Positions 52,962 through 62,156 of a stretch of 64,000 nt of DNA are shown here, piece by piece (positions within the stretch are counted from its first letter, which is position 1; the number at the start of each line of letters is the position of its first letter). The notes under the pieces were generated by a model. The model searched no databases, was not told the origin of the DNA, and saw only the letters and a program-made list of their open reading frames with translations. Position numbers and translations under genes: made by a program. The DNA lies in contig JASANG010001409.1 of NCBI GenBank assembly GCA_030248215.1, positions 354,048-418,047 on the forward strand, given 5' to 3'. This DNA is from Enoplolaimus lenunculus. Taxonomy: Eukaryota; Nematoda; Enoplea; Enoplida; Thoracostomopsidae.

Positions 52962-53415
52962 CTACATTCTAATAATTATAGGCTTGACCGTATTGTAAGT
53001 TTAGAAACAAATTTGATACGTTACAAAATACCGTTTGCGAGAATTATTTCAACAAAAACATACATTATTCGGGTCTAAAGACCGGATTTGACCAGAGGCG
53101 TAAATATGGTTTCATTTAGTAAAGGTATACTTAGATCGCTTATGGAAGGTATCCCACGTATGCAAATGTTGATCTGGCTGTGTAACGAGTGTTAAAGCAT
53201 TCTTGACCTGTAACATTCATGTTGCCCTAACGCCTGTTAAAGGGAATGGTTCGCTGCCATTTTTTGTAATTTAAAACGGGGATTAGGCATTTGATCCCCA
53301 TGGTACATAATCTTTGATTTGACTCACAAAGCAAGTAGCATAGTATACCCACAGTCCGTTGAAATGATTTTTAAATTAATATTAATATTAAGCTGAACGA
53401 AACGTTCAAAAAACA
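52962..53415. other. No feature seen
   Basis: No gene or repeat recognised. Confidence 0.5.
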
Positions 53416-53417
53416 TT

Positions 53418-53531
53418 GAATGAGCATATTCCTAAGCCTAATCTTGAACCTAAACAAAAAAAATTTGTCTAAAGCTTAAACTGGCTGTGTTATATCGCCT
53501 TCGGAAAACGATCCGGCCCTGTTCATGGACC
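53418..53531 (+). mobile_element. TTAGGC-core hAT MITE, type C, right half
   Basis: AATGAGCATATTCCTAAGCC, TTTGTCTAAAGCTTAAAC and CGATCCGGCCCTGTTC ending CATGGACC. Confidence 0.6.
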
Positions 53532-53921
53532 GAGTTTCAAATACATCATGTTTCTCTGAGCACTATAAATTACGATAAAGATTAAAAACACTACTACAAG
53601 CGATTAGGTTTAGAATTAATTTACGCCACCCTGGGCATGGGTGCCTTGTGCTATACCAAAATTGGTTTTACACGTTGGATTAACGGCAATTAATTGTGTT
53701 GCAACGTTAATTAGGTTAACGTTTTCGACAAGGGCGTGTAGCCAGGGACTATATTTCGAGGGGGGGGGGTGGGTATCACTGTCAGGTAAACGATTTTTTT
53801 GTCAATCAAGCATAGCGAACGAACGAGATACCAGCAATTTTGTCGTTCACCAGACGGCACGCGTCTATATTTTATCTCCAGTTGGAGTTGTTGTATCTGG
53901 TTTAACCCTACGTTTCGGGTA
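53532..53921. other. Decayed hAT-like piece at 53735-53790, otherwise unassigned
   Basis: GGGCGTGTAGCCAGGGAC and a G run resemble the CAGGCCCGTAGCC MITE. The plus frame 53641-53976 is unsupported. Confidence 0.35.
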
Positions 53922-53929
53922 CTGGTTAC

Positions 53930-54139
53930 GGTTCATGTATAGAACAGGGCCGGATCGTTTTCCGACGGGGCTGTAATACAGTCAGTTTAAGCTTTAGACT
54001 AACCTTTTTGCTTAGGCTTAAGCTTAGGCTCTTAGGCTTAGGCGTAGGAATAGGCTCATCCTTACGTTTAGGCTTAGGCTTAGGCTTAGGCTTAGGAATA
54101 TGCTTAAATAGTGTTCCGCTCCTGTTCTTTACACTGGTC
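53930..54139 (-). mobile_element. TTAGGC-core hAT MITE, hybrid C/A ends with exact 8-bp duplication
   Basis: One end GGTTCATGTATAGAACAGGG with CCGGATCG is type C; the other GCTCCTGTTCTTTACACTGG is type A. CTGGTTAC is duplicated exactly (53922-53929, 54140-54147). Confidence 0.85.
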
Positions 54140-54147
54140 CTGGTTAC

Positions 54148-54580
54148 CAAGAATTAAGTGTCACTGACGTTTCGTCGCTGGCGGTGCCGGCTTTGTTCTT
54201 TAATTGCTTTTAGCACTTTTGTTTATTAAAACATTTTATAAGGCCACCCCCGTGTGGTTCATTAGGCAACGCTTATTAGGTTGTAATCTGGTGTTTAGGC
54301 AAATAGGGGGGGTAAGATACGTAGAACCTTTTTTATATCTGTCGGGTATCAAATATGTGATTTCTACCATTTCTTAGCGTGATCAGATATTTTCGGTACA
54401 GGCTCATGAAACCAAATTGGCAAAGCGAATTCGAAATGTATTTTCTACTGCAGACCTCTGCGAATTCGTTAACCGTGGCTTGCTAGCACGCGCTGATCCA
54501 TAATATTCTGTAAACAATTTAAGGGTGCCAAGCGGTAACGGGACACTTTAAAGTGTGATTTTAGTAGTGTTCTCCATAAT
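54148..54580. other. No feature seen
   Basis: No gene or repeat recognised. Confidence 0.5.
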
Positions 54581-54852
54581 TTAACCCATTCTCACATTGA
54601 GTTGTCTGTAGGCAACTCAGCGCAGTGTATATACGTTAAATAGTATATATCGCACCGTGTTTAACAATTGCAACACGTATACATAGTACTAAATCACCGC
54701 AAGACGTGAGAGCCCCCTCGGGCTCGAGCGTCAAGCTACTATAGCTGAGTGGTGATGGCATACGCCTCCCACTCCAGCCACTGGGGGTTTGAATCCTAGC
54801 ATAATAGTAGGTCTCAGGGGAAATAGAAAATATTCATGTGAGAAAGGGTTAA
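54581..54852 (+). mobile_element. TTAA-flanked piggyBac-like MITE with tRNA-Gly-like centre, full length
   Basis: TTAACCCATTCTCACATTG to CATGTGAGAAAGGGTTAA: inverted ends with TTAA outermost. Centre has TATAGCTGAGTGGTGATGG, CGCCTCCCACTCC and GGTTTGAATCC. Best preserved of the family here. Confidence 0.75.
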
Positions 54853-55023
54853 TATAATTTATAGGATTTTCTAACTGTTCAGTGCAACATTTTTCCTTGG
54901 TTTCATTTTACTCGCCGGTTCGAGGGTGGACGATAGAAGGGAGTTTTTGGCACCGGTGGGTTCAGGCACAATGTTTTTAGTCTAAAATATGAAAAGGTTA
55001 CATTTATTGTTGATACATTAATT

Positions 55024-55388
55024 GGCCAATGTATAGAACTATGCCGTCACAGCGGTATAAACATATTTCCAAGCCTACGCCTAAGCGTAAATATAAGCTT
55101 ATATCTAGGCCTAAGCGTAAGCCTAAGCCTAAGCCTAAGCAAAAACATTAGTATAAACCTTAAGCTGTCTCTATTGCAGTCGCGTGGGAACACGTTCCGC
55201 CCCTGATCCCGACCCGTAGTCAAACTCACCGTACTAGGGAGTTACAAATTCTTCACGAGGGGCATACAAGTGTTTTCGATGACTTACAAGCAAGGTTGAA
55301 AATTGTCTAGGAGAGGCAAAATTTTTCCAGGGAGGCTGAGCCGTTCTGCCCCTTTAGCTACGGGTCCGCCTTGAACTTTACATGGGTC
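55024..55388 (+). mobile_element. TTAGGC-core hAT MITE, C-left/A-right, split by a ~160-bp MITE
   Basis: GGCCAATGTATAGAACTATG start and CGTTCCGCCCCTGATC before the insertion; TTTACATGGGTC after it. Flanks of the insertion CCCTGATC / CCTTGAAC agree at 6 of 8. Confidence 0.7.
55209..55368 (+). mobile_element. ~160-bp hAT-like MITE nested in a TTAGGC-core MITE end
   Basis: CCGACCCGTAGTCAAACTCACC to TTTAGCTACGGGTCCG, inserted within the right terminal repeat of the element around it. Confidence 0.7.
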
Positions 55389-55410
55389 AGTATATTTTAA
55401 TTTATTAGTA

Positions 55411-55547
55411 TTACATAAACATCAGGGACGGAACGTTTTTTGTGGGACTGCAATAGAGTAAGCTTAAGCTTTAAACAAATTTTTTGCTTGGCTTAGGCTT
55501 TGGAATATGCTTATAATACTGTTCCACCCCTGTTCTTTACATTGGCC
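55411..55547 (-). mobile_element. TTAGGC-core hAT MITE, type A, minimal core
   Basis: ACATAAACATCAGGGACGG to CTGTTCTTTACATTGGCC with one or two hexamers only. Confidence 0.65.
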
Positions 55548-56058
55548 CATTTATGGTACCCCAGACGTCGGTGACATTCTAAAGTTTAACTATTTTTTGC
55601 TAATCTCATGCCAGCTGTTTGAAGTCTGTTTTAAGCCTTTTAAATAATATAACATTCCGAATTTTAAGCTCAGAATTTTGCTCAAAAATTAACCTTTTTG
55701 TCATTTTTGGTGTATCCGTTCAATGATTAGATCGCATCAGCTGTAAAGTTAACAGTTTTAGCTTTAACTCGTGCGTCATTCAATAGACCGTGCATAACTT
55801 GAGTAACGGGTTTTCTTTGCATTCAACTTAAATTTAAATTTAAACTTGTATTAAAATGTATTTAGCGGTGACGGCCGCTCAACTTTGAAGTTCAACTTCG
55901 GTTGAACTCAACTGCAGCGGTTGTGGTTCAGAGTGTTCTGTGACATTAGGCAGAGTTATTTTTGGCTTCAGCGAAATCGCAGGTCTGTGGGGTAAACCGG
56001 GCATTTCATTGACCCAGGGTACAATTGCAAGTAAAGAGCCAGTTTATCGAGCAAAAAT
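55548..56058. other. No confident feature
   Basis: Lies upstream of the candidate exon at 56059. TTCAG at 55967 is a possible acceptor but the following frame is short. Confidence 0.35.
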
Positions 56059-56178
56059 ATGTTTGAACCATCAGGAGCCGAGTGGGTATTTGAAAACTCG
56101 TACGAGTTGTGCATTTTTTATTGTCCAGAAATTTCGGAGAAAGATATATTCGATATATTTCCACTGTATACGTTTCTG
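56059..56178 (+). CDS. Candidate exon, possibly RRM-like
   Basis: From ATG at 56059 the frame is open to 56196, with a possible phase-0 donor GTTGAG at 56179. It reads MFEPSGAEWVFENS, then LCIFYCPEISEKDIFDIF. The pattern of a short beta strand, P-x-I-S-E-x-D and an amphipathic helix resembles strand 1 and helix 1 of an RNA-recognition motif. The donor is weak and the frame is short, so this is a hypothesis only. Confidence 0.27.
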
Positions 56179-56469
56179 GTTGAGTTCAAAATTTAAAATT
56201 ATTTTAAAAGACAAAGATTTTTTCAACTATTTTGGTTAAAAAGTATTCAGCTATTAAATTCTACAGAGTTCAGTGAAACAAGTATTTTTGGACAAGCTTG
56301 TGCTTGGGTGCTTTTCTGCTGGTTAGTATTTTTAATTATGCTAATTTAATTACATAAATAGTTGCTGAATAAAGTCAAATTTGGTACGAAATTAAGCTAC
56401 TCAAAGTATATGTTACCTAAATACCTATACTTGTACGATACCAGTTTTTATAGTATATTTCCAACTAAC

Positions 56470-56617
56470 CAGGCTCGTAGCCAGCTCATCTTGCTAGGTG
56501 GGGCTAAATAGTTTGCAAGAGGGGCATTCAAGAGTTTTTAATGACTTACAAGAAAAGTTGAAAATTTTCTAGGGGGCCGAAATTTATTGAAGGGGGAGCT
56601 TAGCCCCCTCGAATAAC
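56470..56617 (+). mobile_element. ~160-bp hAT-like MITE, right end missing
   Basis: CAGGCTCGTAGCCAGCTCATC through GAGCTTAGCCCCCTCG; the terminal CTACGGGCCTG is absent. Confidence 0.6.
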
Positions 56618-56654
56618 AATAGAGCAATGTTAGACAAAACAAATATCACTCAAC

Positions 56655-56682
56655 CAGATCTTATTCGGGTTACTACAATATC
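56655..56682. mobile_element. Tc1/mariner-like MITE end fragment
   Basis: CTTATTCGGGTTACTACAATA is the right terminus of the family without the rest. Confidence 0.4.
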
Positions 56683-56756
56683 CTGTCCAAGAATTGATTT
56701 GGCGTTTGTAAGTTTTGATTTATATACTGGTTTGATTACATCATTGTCCATACAGG

Positions 56757-56811
56757 TTATCCAGACGAACGGCTTCGGCGTCTACGAAAAGTCAAGGATT
56801 TGAAAAAGTAA
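56757..56811 (+). CDS. Candidate downstream exon after CATACAG acceptor
   Basis: After an acceptor at 56750-56756 all three frames read plausibly. Phase 0 gives VIQTNGFGVYEKSRI, which resembles an RNP1 strand and would fit the exon at 56059. Phase 1 gives YPDERLRRLRKVKDLKK and a stop. The third stays open to about 56951. Sequence to about 56960 is G/C-richer than its surroundings. A minus-strand frame (56902-57114) with a hydrophobic start overlaps, so strand and frame are unresolved. Confidence 0.22.
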
Positions 56812-57338
56812 CGCATCGTACCACACGCGACCCACGCGCCCTTGGCAACCGGCTAACAAAGTTGCCTATTTTCGCTCTGGGAGTAACAAAACCCTGCAGC
56901 GTCAAAAAAATATGCCTGGAAAAATCTCCGTCCGTGAAACAAAATGTTTGATTTTAGTTCGATTAAACTCAACCTGTGTATTTGTTTGATTAACCATTTC
57001 TTTGATAAAGTGAACGCTATTTATTTCTGGTTCGACACCAGCCGCCGCAAAAACGCATACGAACCCGGCCACGACGCCTGGCAAAACTGGCAAAACTTCT
57101 GACTTCAGAGCCACAAGGGTACACAGGAGTGTTGTGCTTAGATTTCATAGTCGGAATAAGGTTTTTTGAGATTTTTTAATACATTTAAAGTTAATTCTAA
57201 GGAGTGTATATGTTGTTGATTTATTAGCTTTAAACGAAATATATGGTATAAGTATACACTGTTTGTAAAGTACTTTTCTACACACCATTTGTCTTGCAAA
57301 ACGTCTCATGGGTATTAATTATGAAGTTCACTTTAATA

Positions 57339-57690
57339 ATATTGTCAACTGTGGCCTGAAAACAATATATCCTGAAGGTATTTTGTATTTAATATTTAAG
57401 ACATTGCCTTTTGCAGACTTTCCCTACATTTACAATTAGGTTTAGGCTTAGGTTTAAGCAAGTGAAAACCTAAAGTGTAAGCTTTTGCTTAAGAGTTTAT
57501 AAATCTTTGTTTTACTAGTATTGTCAACTCTGGCTTGAAAACAATATATCCTGAAGGTATTTTGTATTCAATATTTAAGACGTTGCCTTTTGCGAATTTT
57601 CCATACTTTTACGATTAGGTTTAGGCTTAGGTTTAAACAAGTGAAAACCTAAAGTCTAAGCCTATGCCTATGGATCTTATGAAGGGTTTC
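57339..57690. repeat. Tandem duplication of ~179 bp
   Basis: ATTGTCAACT-TGGC-TGAAAACAATATATCC blocks at 57341 and 57520 and TAGGTTTAGGCTTAGG blocks at 57437 and 57617; the two units differ at several sites. Confidence 0.8.
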
Positions 57691-57916
57691 GTGTAAAAAA
57701 CCATTATCAGGAGCTGATGGAATGCCGAGTCTATGACCTCGAAGCCTTGAGCACAAATTGAAATCCTTGAGATTTGAGTAAATGATGACGTCATTGAACC
57801 AATTGAATCCCATTATCAATTCAACTCTGGGAATTCGTTTATTTCAACGCACGTTTTACGTGTGAGTAAAGCATTCTTGTTATAATAACTTGCGTACACC
57901 ATGTCATAATTTTCAG

Positions 57917-58073
57917 ACGCATGTGCCCTCAAAGGATCAAAGCGACGTGTACACGCCAGGGGCAGACCTATCCTGTAGGTACTGCGGGTTATTACCATCC
58001 AGTATATAAACCAGTTTGTCCCTTTTGTGTACTAATCACGAAATGTTTTGACCGCGACACGGGGTGTTTTTAG
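57917..58073 (+). CDS. VWC-like cysteine-rich exon
   Basis: A good acceptor (ATAATTTTCAG, ending 57916) is followed by an open frame entered in phase 2 and read to TAG at 58073, about 51 residues. Cysteines fall at residues 3, 11, 34, 37, 43 and 50. CTRQGQTYPVG matches the CxxxGxxYxxG opening of von Willebrand factor C domains, and CPFC supplies the later CxxC. Such domains occur in secreted extracellular or immune proteins. No upstream exon or signal peptide was found. The competing minus-strand frame (57816-57998) has no splice or domain support. Confidence 0.4.
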
Positions 58074-58246
58074 AGAGATGAAGGAAAATGCTTGGGCACC
58101 ACTTCCATTGTCCCCTGATATGAGTTTCGTTCTGTAAGCATGTGAAACATGCTTGTCTGTTATGTGCACATGCAATATAGTGCAGTGCAAGTATGCCAGC
58201 TGGCAGCATGCGGTCCATACATATATTCGACGAAAAATGCAGTTGG

Positions 58247-58560
58247 AGAGGCAGGCTGCGTGCCTCAGTGGTAGAGTATTCGCTTAACGATCCTTAGGCT
58301 GAGAGTTCGATCGCCGCTCTGGTGGCCCCTTTTTCCAGCTGCTTAGTAGAAAGGTCTGAAATCCCGGTTCCTACCTAGACGGACACCTTCCTTTCCTTGG
58401 GACTGAGGGATCTCATCAATAAATAGGGTCCCTAATCTAAGATACTGGTAAATTGGTTAAAATCCCGTATGTCGCAAACAGGCCAAATACTTTATAATAC
58501 AGTAGCCTGTTTAATTTATGTATCTGTAATCTTAGCGTTTGTCAAGTTGTACTCTGAAGC
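58247..58560 (+). repeat. tRNA-headed SINE-like element
   Basis: The first ~72 bases (58247-58320) have an A-box-like TGCCTCAGTGGTAGAG and a B-box-like GAGTTCGATCG, with a 5' part resembling a tRNA. A non-tRNA tail follows with no pol III stop close by. Only one copy is in the window, so the 3' limit is a guess. Confidence 0.4.
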
Positions 58561-58643
58561 GACTCACTATCTAACCGCGTCCTGCGGCTGATAATTTTTG
58601 GGGAGGCCTTATAATTCCGTTGAAAAACTTTGTTAAGAGTTTA

Positions 58644-58866
58644 GAGCCCGTATTCTCAAATGTGTATAGCACCTATTACTAGTTGGTGATAGGTTTTGTC
58701 AATTTGGAACCAGGGAATGGTGAGGTTAAAAATTCAGCACATTTATTGTATTCAATTTCCCCTACTTCTGTGCAAATTTTGAGATCTGCAATTGCAGCAG
58801 TTCGTTAGTTTAAGAACCTATTACTGACTGGTGATAGGTGCTATATATATTTGAGAATATGGGCCT
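58644..58866. mobile_element. TATTCTCAAATG-ended MITE, full length
   Basis: AGCCCGTATTCTCAAATGTG to ATTTGAGAATATGGGCC, with TATAGCACCTATTAC and inverted GTGATAGGTGCTATA in the arms. Confidence 0.65.
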
Positions 58867-58899
58867 TGATTTCAATGATTTTGTAAGAATCCATTTGTT

Positions 58900-59079
58900 G
58901 GCCAATGTATAGAACAGGGCCGTAACAGCAGCATAAGTATATTCCTACGCCTAAGTCGATGCTTAAGCATAAGAATGAGGTTAAGTCTAAGCCAAAGCAA
59001 AAAAATAGTTTTTAAAGCTTATGTTTACTCTATTGGAGTCCCGCAGAAACACGATCCGCCCCCTGATTTTTACATGGAC
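58900..59079 (+). mobile_element. TTAGGC-core hAT MITE, C-left/A-right
   Basis: GGCCAATGTATAGAACAGGG (C) to CGCCCCCTGATTTTTACATGG (A), decayed hexamers. Confidence 0.7.
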
Positions 59080-59139
59080 TCTTTCATTGCTACGGTCCTC
59101 TTAGGGCCGCAGATGCTTTGACTGTGGTCATACTGGTTT

Positions 59140-59297
59140 CCATTTTGATTGGCTTCCATTAGTTCTCGTCAGAAATGTTTCATTTTGATTGGCTCGCATT
59201 ATTCTCGTCGGGAATTTTCCATTTTGATTGGCTCGCATTCAGTTCTCGTCAGGAATTTTCCATTTTTGATTGGCTCCCAATAGTTCTCATCAGGAAT
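59140..59297. repeat. ~40-bp tandem repeat, four units, each with an inverted CCAAT box
   Basis: CATTTTGATTGGCT starts at 59141, 59181, 59220 and (with one extra T) 59261. Each unit continues with a TTCTCGTCAGGAA-like block. Confidence 0.8.
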
Positions 59298-59299
59298 AG

Positions 59300-59656
59300 C
59301 CAATCGTACACGTTTTCTTTGTTTTCAACATTTGAAAAAAATCAAAGTCAGAAAAAACGACACCAAAAATATTCATTCCACAGTTTGAAACGGTTTAAAA
59401 TTAACCTTTTCAGTCAAAAATGTTCAGATTTGAACCAGTGATAGGTTCAAAATGTGATGGAACCATTGTGGTTTTTGGTTTTGAAATTTGACAACAATAT
59501 AGAACCAAGGGTATCAGGCTCTTGTACGCTTTCTTTAGGTTCAAAACGTGATAGGACTTCGAGGTTATATTTTTGATATTTGACATGAATATACAACAAA
59601 AGTTGATCCTTCTGCCTATACTTTCAACGTATTCAGGTTAAGACTCAGGGAGCGAC
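59300..59656. other. Weak ~90-bp duplication, otherwise unassigned
   Basis: TTCAAAATGTGATGG (59447) and TTCAAAACGTGATAGG (59539) start two diverged blocks. No gene. Confidence 0.35.
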
Positions 59657-59659
59657 TTA

Positions 59660-59853
59660 GGGTTGCGCTATACTTGACGTCTGTCCGTGCGTCAACCATG
59701 TGGCACCGTCCGTCAACATCTATCAAAATACATTATCGTTCGTGAGTTATTTTTGTACGTTACCGCACGGTAACGGACGGTGGCGTACGGGTGACGGACG
59801 GTGCCGTACGACTCCGGGCGGCTCTGCACGTCAACAAAAGTATATCGCAACCC
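59660..59853. mobile_element. GGGTTGCGC-ended Harbinger-like MITE, full length
   Basis: GGGTTGCGCTATACTTGACG to AAGTATATCGCAACCC, flanked by exact TTA (59657-59659, 59854-59856). Interior GACGGTGGCGTACGGG-type repeats. Confidence 0.75.
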
Positions 59854-59856
59854 TTA

Positions 59857-60542
59857 CGTAAAAGCTTAGGGGTTTATCATTAGGTAAAGCTTTTTTTAAT
59901 CGGAGCACAAGCCCAATTGTAAGCCAAGTGTACCAAGAGCCCAAAGGTACGCAGGCGGTGGTATCTTTTGATGTCGTACACCCGGAAACAGGCTACCATG
60001 TTCTATGGGGACACAATTTTAAGATGTGTAAACGAGGATATCACATGATTTACAAACGGAGTTAAAACTTTTCCAGGGGGTCGTTGAACGGGACATGCCA
60101 GTAGTCAGCTTACTGCGCTCCAAAGGGTTAAGCCGATCAAGATAACCTTGAGATCATTTCATATAATGTAATCCAAGTGTAATATAAGTAAAATTCTTCT
60201 GTTATGTCTGTATGTTCGCTTAGGGTTGTACGCGAAATAATTCGACCTCGGAAGCTGAAAATTTGACCACAAGCCAATGTTTCATTTGGAGTTATGTAGG
60301 ATATGTGGGTTTTGACCTCACAGGTAATTTGTTTTGAGGCTTTTTACTGTTCAGATAATCCTGATTGCAATTTTTAACGGGGCTGAAAGACAGATTGTTC
60401 GAACTCGGGTACTAAATATTCTACTTTCAGGGTAATTTTTGTGAGGAGCAACATAAAATAGGTGGCGTTAACGTGCGAGTCGTTTAAGGACCGTTGGCGT
60501 CTTCCTATCGCCGTAGATGATCTTGATTGCAGTGTAAACGCG
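59857..60542. other. No feature seen
   Basis: Minus frame 60374-60604 runs into the next MITE and is unsupported. Confidence 0.45.
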
Positions 60543-60984
60543 TACTGTACTGACCCAAATAAGAGGGGATGGGCAATAAGAGGTGTCCCCATTTTGAGTC
60601 CCAATCAATAGTAGTTCGTATCCCTAATAAGTGTCCGTACGCGGATAGAGTTTCTAAACGTCTAACTAGAGTCCATAAATATCAATTATCCGAACTTGTA
60701 GTGTATAAATGACTCCAGGACGAAATCAGTTCGAAACTTTAAAGCACACTTAAGTTTTGAAAGTACATTCTTGTATAACCTTGCATTGTCGCTCAAGCTT
60801 TTGATACCAGACAAATAAACGTTTAATTCAATGGATACCTGCTACACCGGATATATGTCAGTAACTAAGGACGGCTGAGGGCGGGTTAAAAAATAACTGT
60901 TCGTAACCGAATAACAGGACGAATACACTGTGGAGAGGCCAAACAAAGATCAGTCTTCCGCTTCTTATTCGGGTCACTACAGTA
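60543..60984. mobile_element. Tc1/mariner-like MITE, near full length
   Basis: TACTGTACTGACCCAAATAAG to CTTATTCGGGTCACTACAGTA, 442 bp, opposite orientation to 4665-5116. Confidence 0.7.
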
Positions 60985-61339
60985 TTCGGTCCAGTGTTTT
61001 GCCAGTAAATCTTGCTCAGGTAAGACTATAGCAGGTTAGTGGGGCAATAACCAAATGAGGTTGACTATGATTTATGCCGAAGGATAAGTCAACGGTAAGT
61101 CGTTAGCCTCTATATAAACTAATAACATAAAGCTTAAAGTTTTCAATACGTATGCTAAATATTTTCTGTGGGCTGTTATAGCTCTAGGTAGGGGCTCCAT
61201 GATGCGGTGCCTTTCCATTCCAACCGTGGTCAGTCCGCTTTAGCCAGGGGCACATTTTTTGAACCCTGCAGGCGGTAGGTCACTAGGTATCTTACTAATA
61301 ATACCCCTGCCATGGAGGATTACTACTTATCTTAACTTC

Positions 61340-61480
61340 TTGATAGGGGGGCTAAAAGTTTTTCAAAAGGGGCGCACAAGGATTTTTGATGACTTACAAG
61401 CAAGGTTGAAACCTTTCTACGGGGGCCTAAGTGTTTCCTGGTGAAGGTAAGCCACCCTGCCGTCTCTGGCTGCGGGTTCG
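61340..61480 (+). mobile_element. ~160-bp hAT-like MITE, left end missing
   Basis: GGGGGGCTAAAAGTTTTTC, TGATGACTTACAAGCAAGG and CTGGCTGCGGGTTCG. Confidence 0.55.
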
Positions 61481-61637
61481 GTGGCAAATGTTTGTACAAC
61501 AATTATCATAGTTGGTGACAAAAATATAAGTAAAGAATTCAGGCAAGTTTAATAGAACCCTGGTTTATTAATAATGGACCTGAAAAGCAGTTTGGCCTAC
61601 TACATATGTACTCGTTCATATTTGTAACATTACTGTC

Positions 61638-61820
61638 ATGGTTTCGTTCGCTGATATCCCTCCGTTGTTTGTTGACACTATGCTTTTGGCCGTAATTTGT
61701 GTAGTTTGTTTAATAAGCCAAAGTTACCTCGCACAGGAGTCTCTGAAAACCAGCCAAAGGTTACCTCCCACAGGAGTCTCTGAAAACCAGCCAAAGGTTA
61801 CCTCCCACAGGAGTCTCTGA
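61638..61820 (+). CDS. Short ORF with hydrophobic start running into a 37-bp tandem repeat
   Basis: ATG at 61638 opens 60 codons. Residues 14-32 (DTMLLAVICVVCLISQSYL) are signal-like or membrane-like, and the rest is translated tandem repeat. The unit of 37 bases is not a multiple of three, so each repeat is read in a new frame. No splice or homology support; probably chance. Confidence 0.15.
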   Translation: MVSFADIPPLFVDTMLLAVICVVCLISQSYLAQESLKTSQRLPPTGVSENQPKVTSHRSL

Positions 61821-61895
61821 AAACCAGCCAAAGGTTACCTCCCACAGGAGTCTCTGAAAACCAGCCAAAGGTTACCTCCCACAGGAGTCTCTGAA
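61716..61895. repeat. 37-bp tandem repeat, nearly five units
   Basis: Unit GTTACCTCCCACAGGAGTC + TCTGAAAACCAGCCAAAG, almost identical copies; the first has GCACAGG in place of CCACAGG. Confidence 0.9.
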
Positions 61896-62156
61896 CGCCG
61901 AGCCAGACACTCGCCTCCTGGGAAATGTAACACCACCTGTTTTGAAATCACCAAATCCTCTTGGATTAAAAGATTTTCAAATTTAATTTACTCTGTCAAA
62001 GTTGCATTTGAAACAGTTTTTAGCTTTTTCTTTGTTTTCTGTGGTTATTAAGCGTTTGATTAAACCGTAGATAATTTGGAAATAGCAAAAAGGCTATTTT
62101 TGAAGCCAACTTTAAGACGAAAATGAGTTTTGAGATTTGCCGAGGATTCGTAGTCT

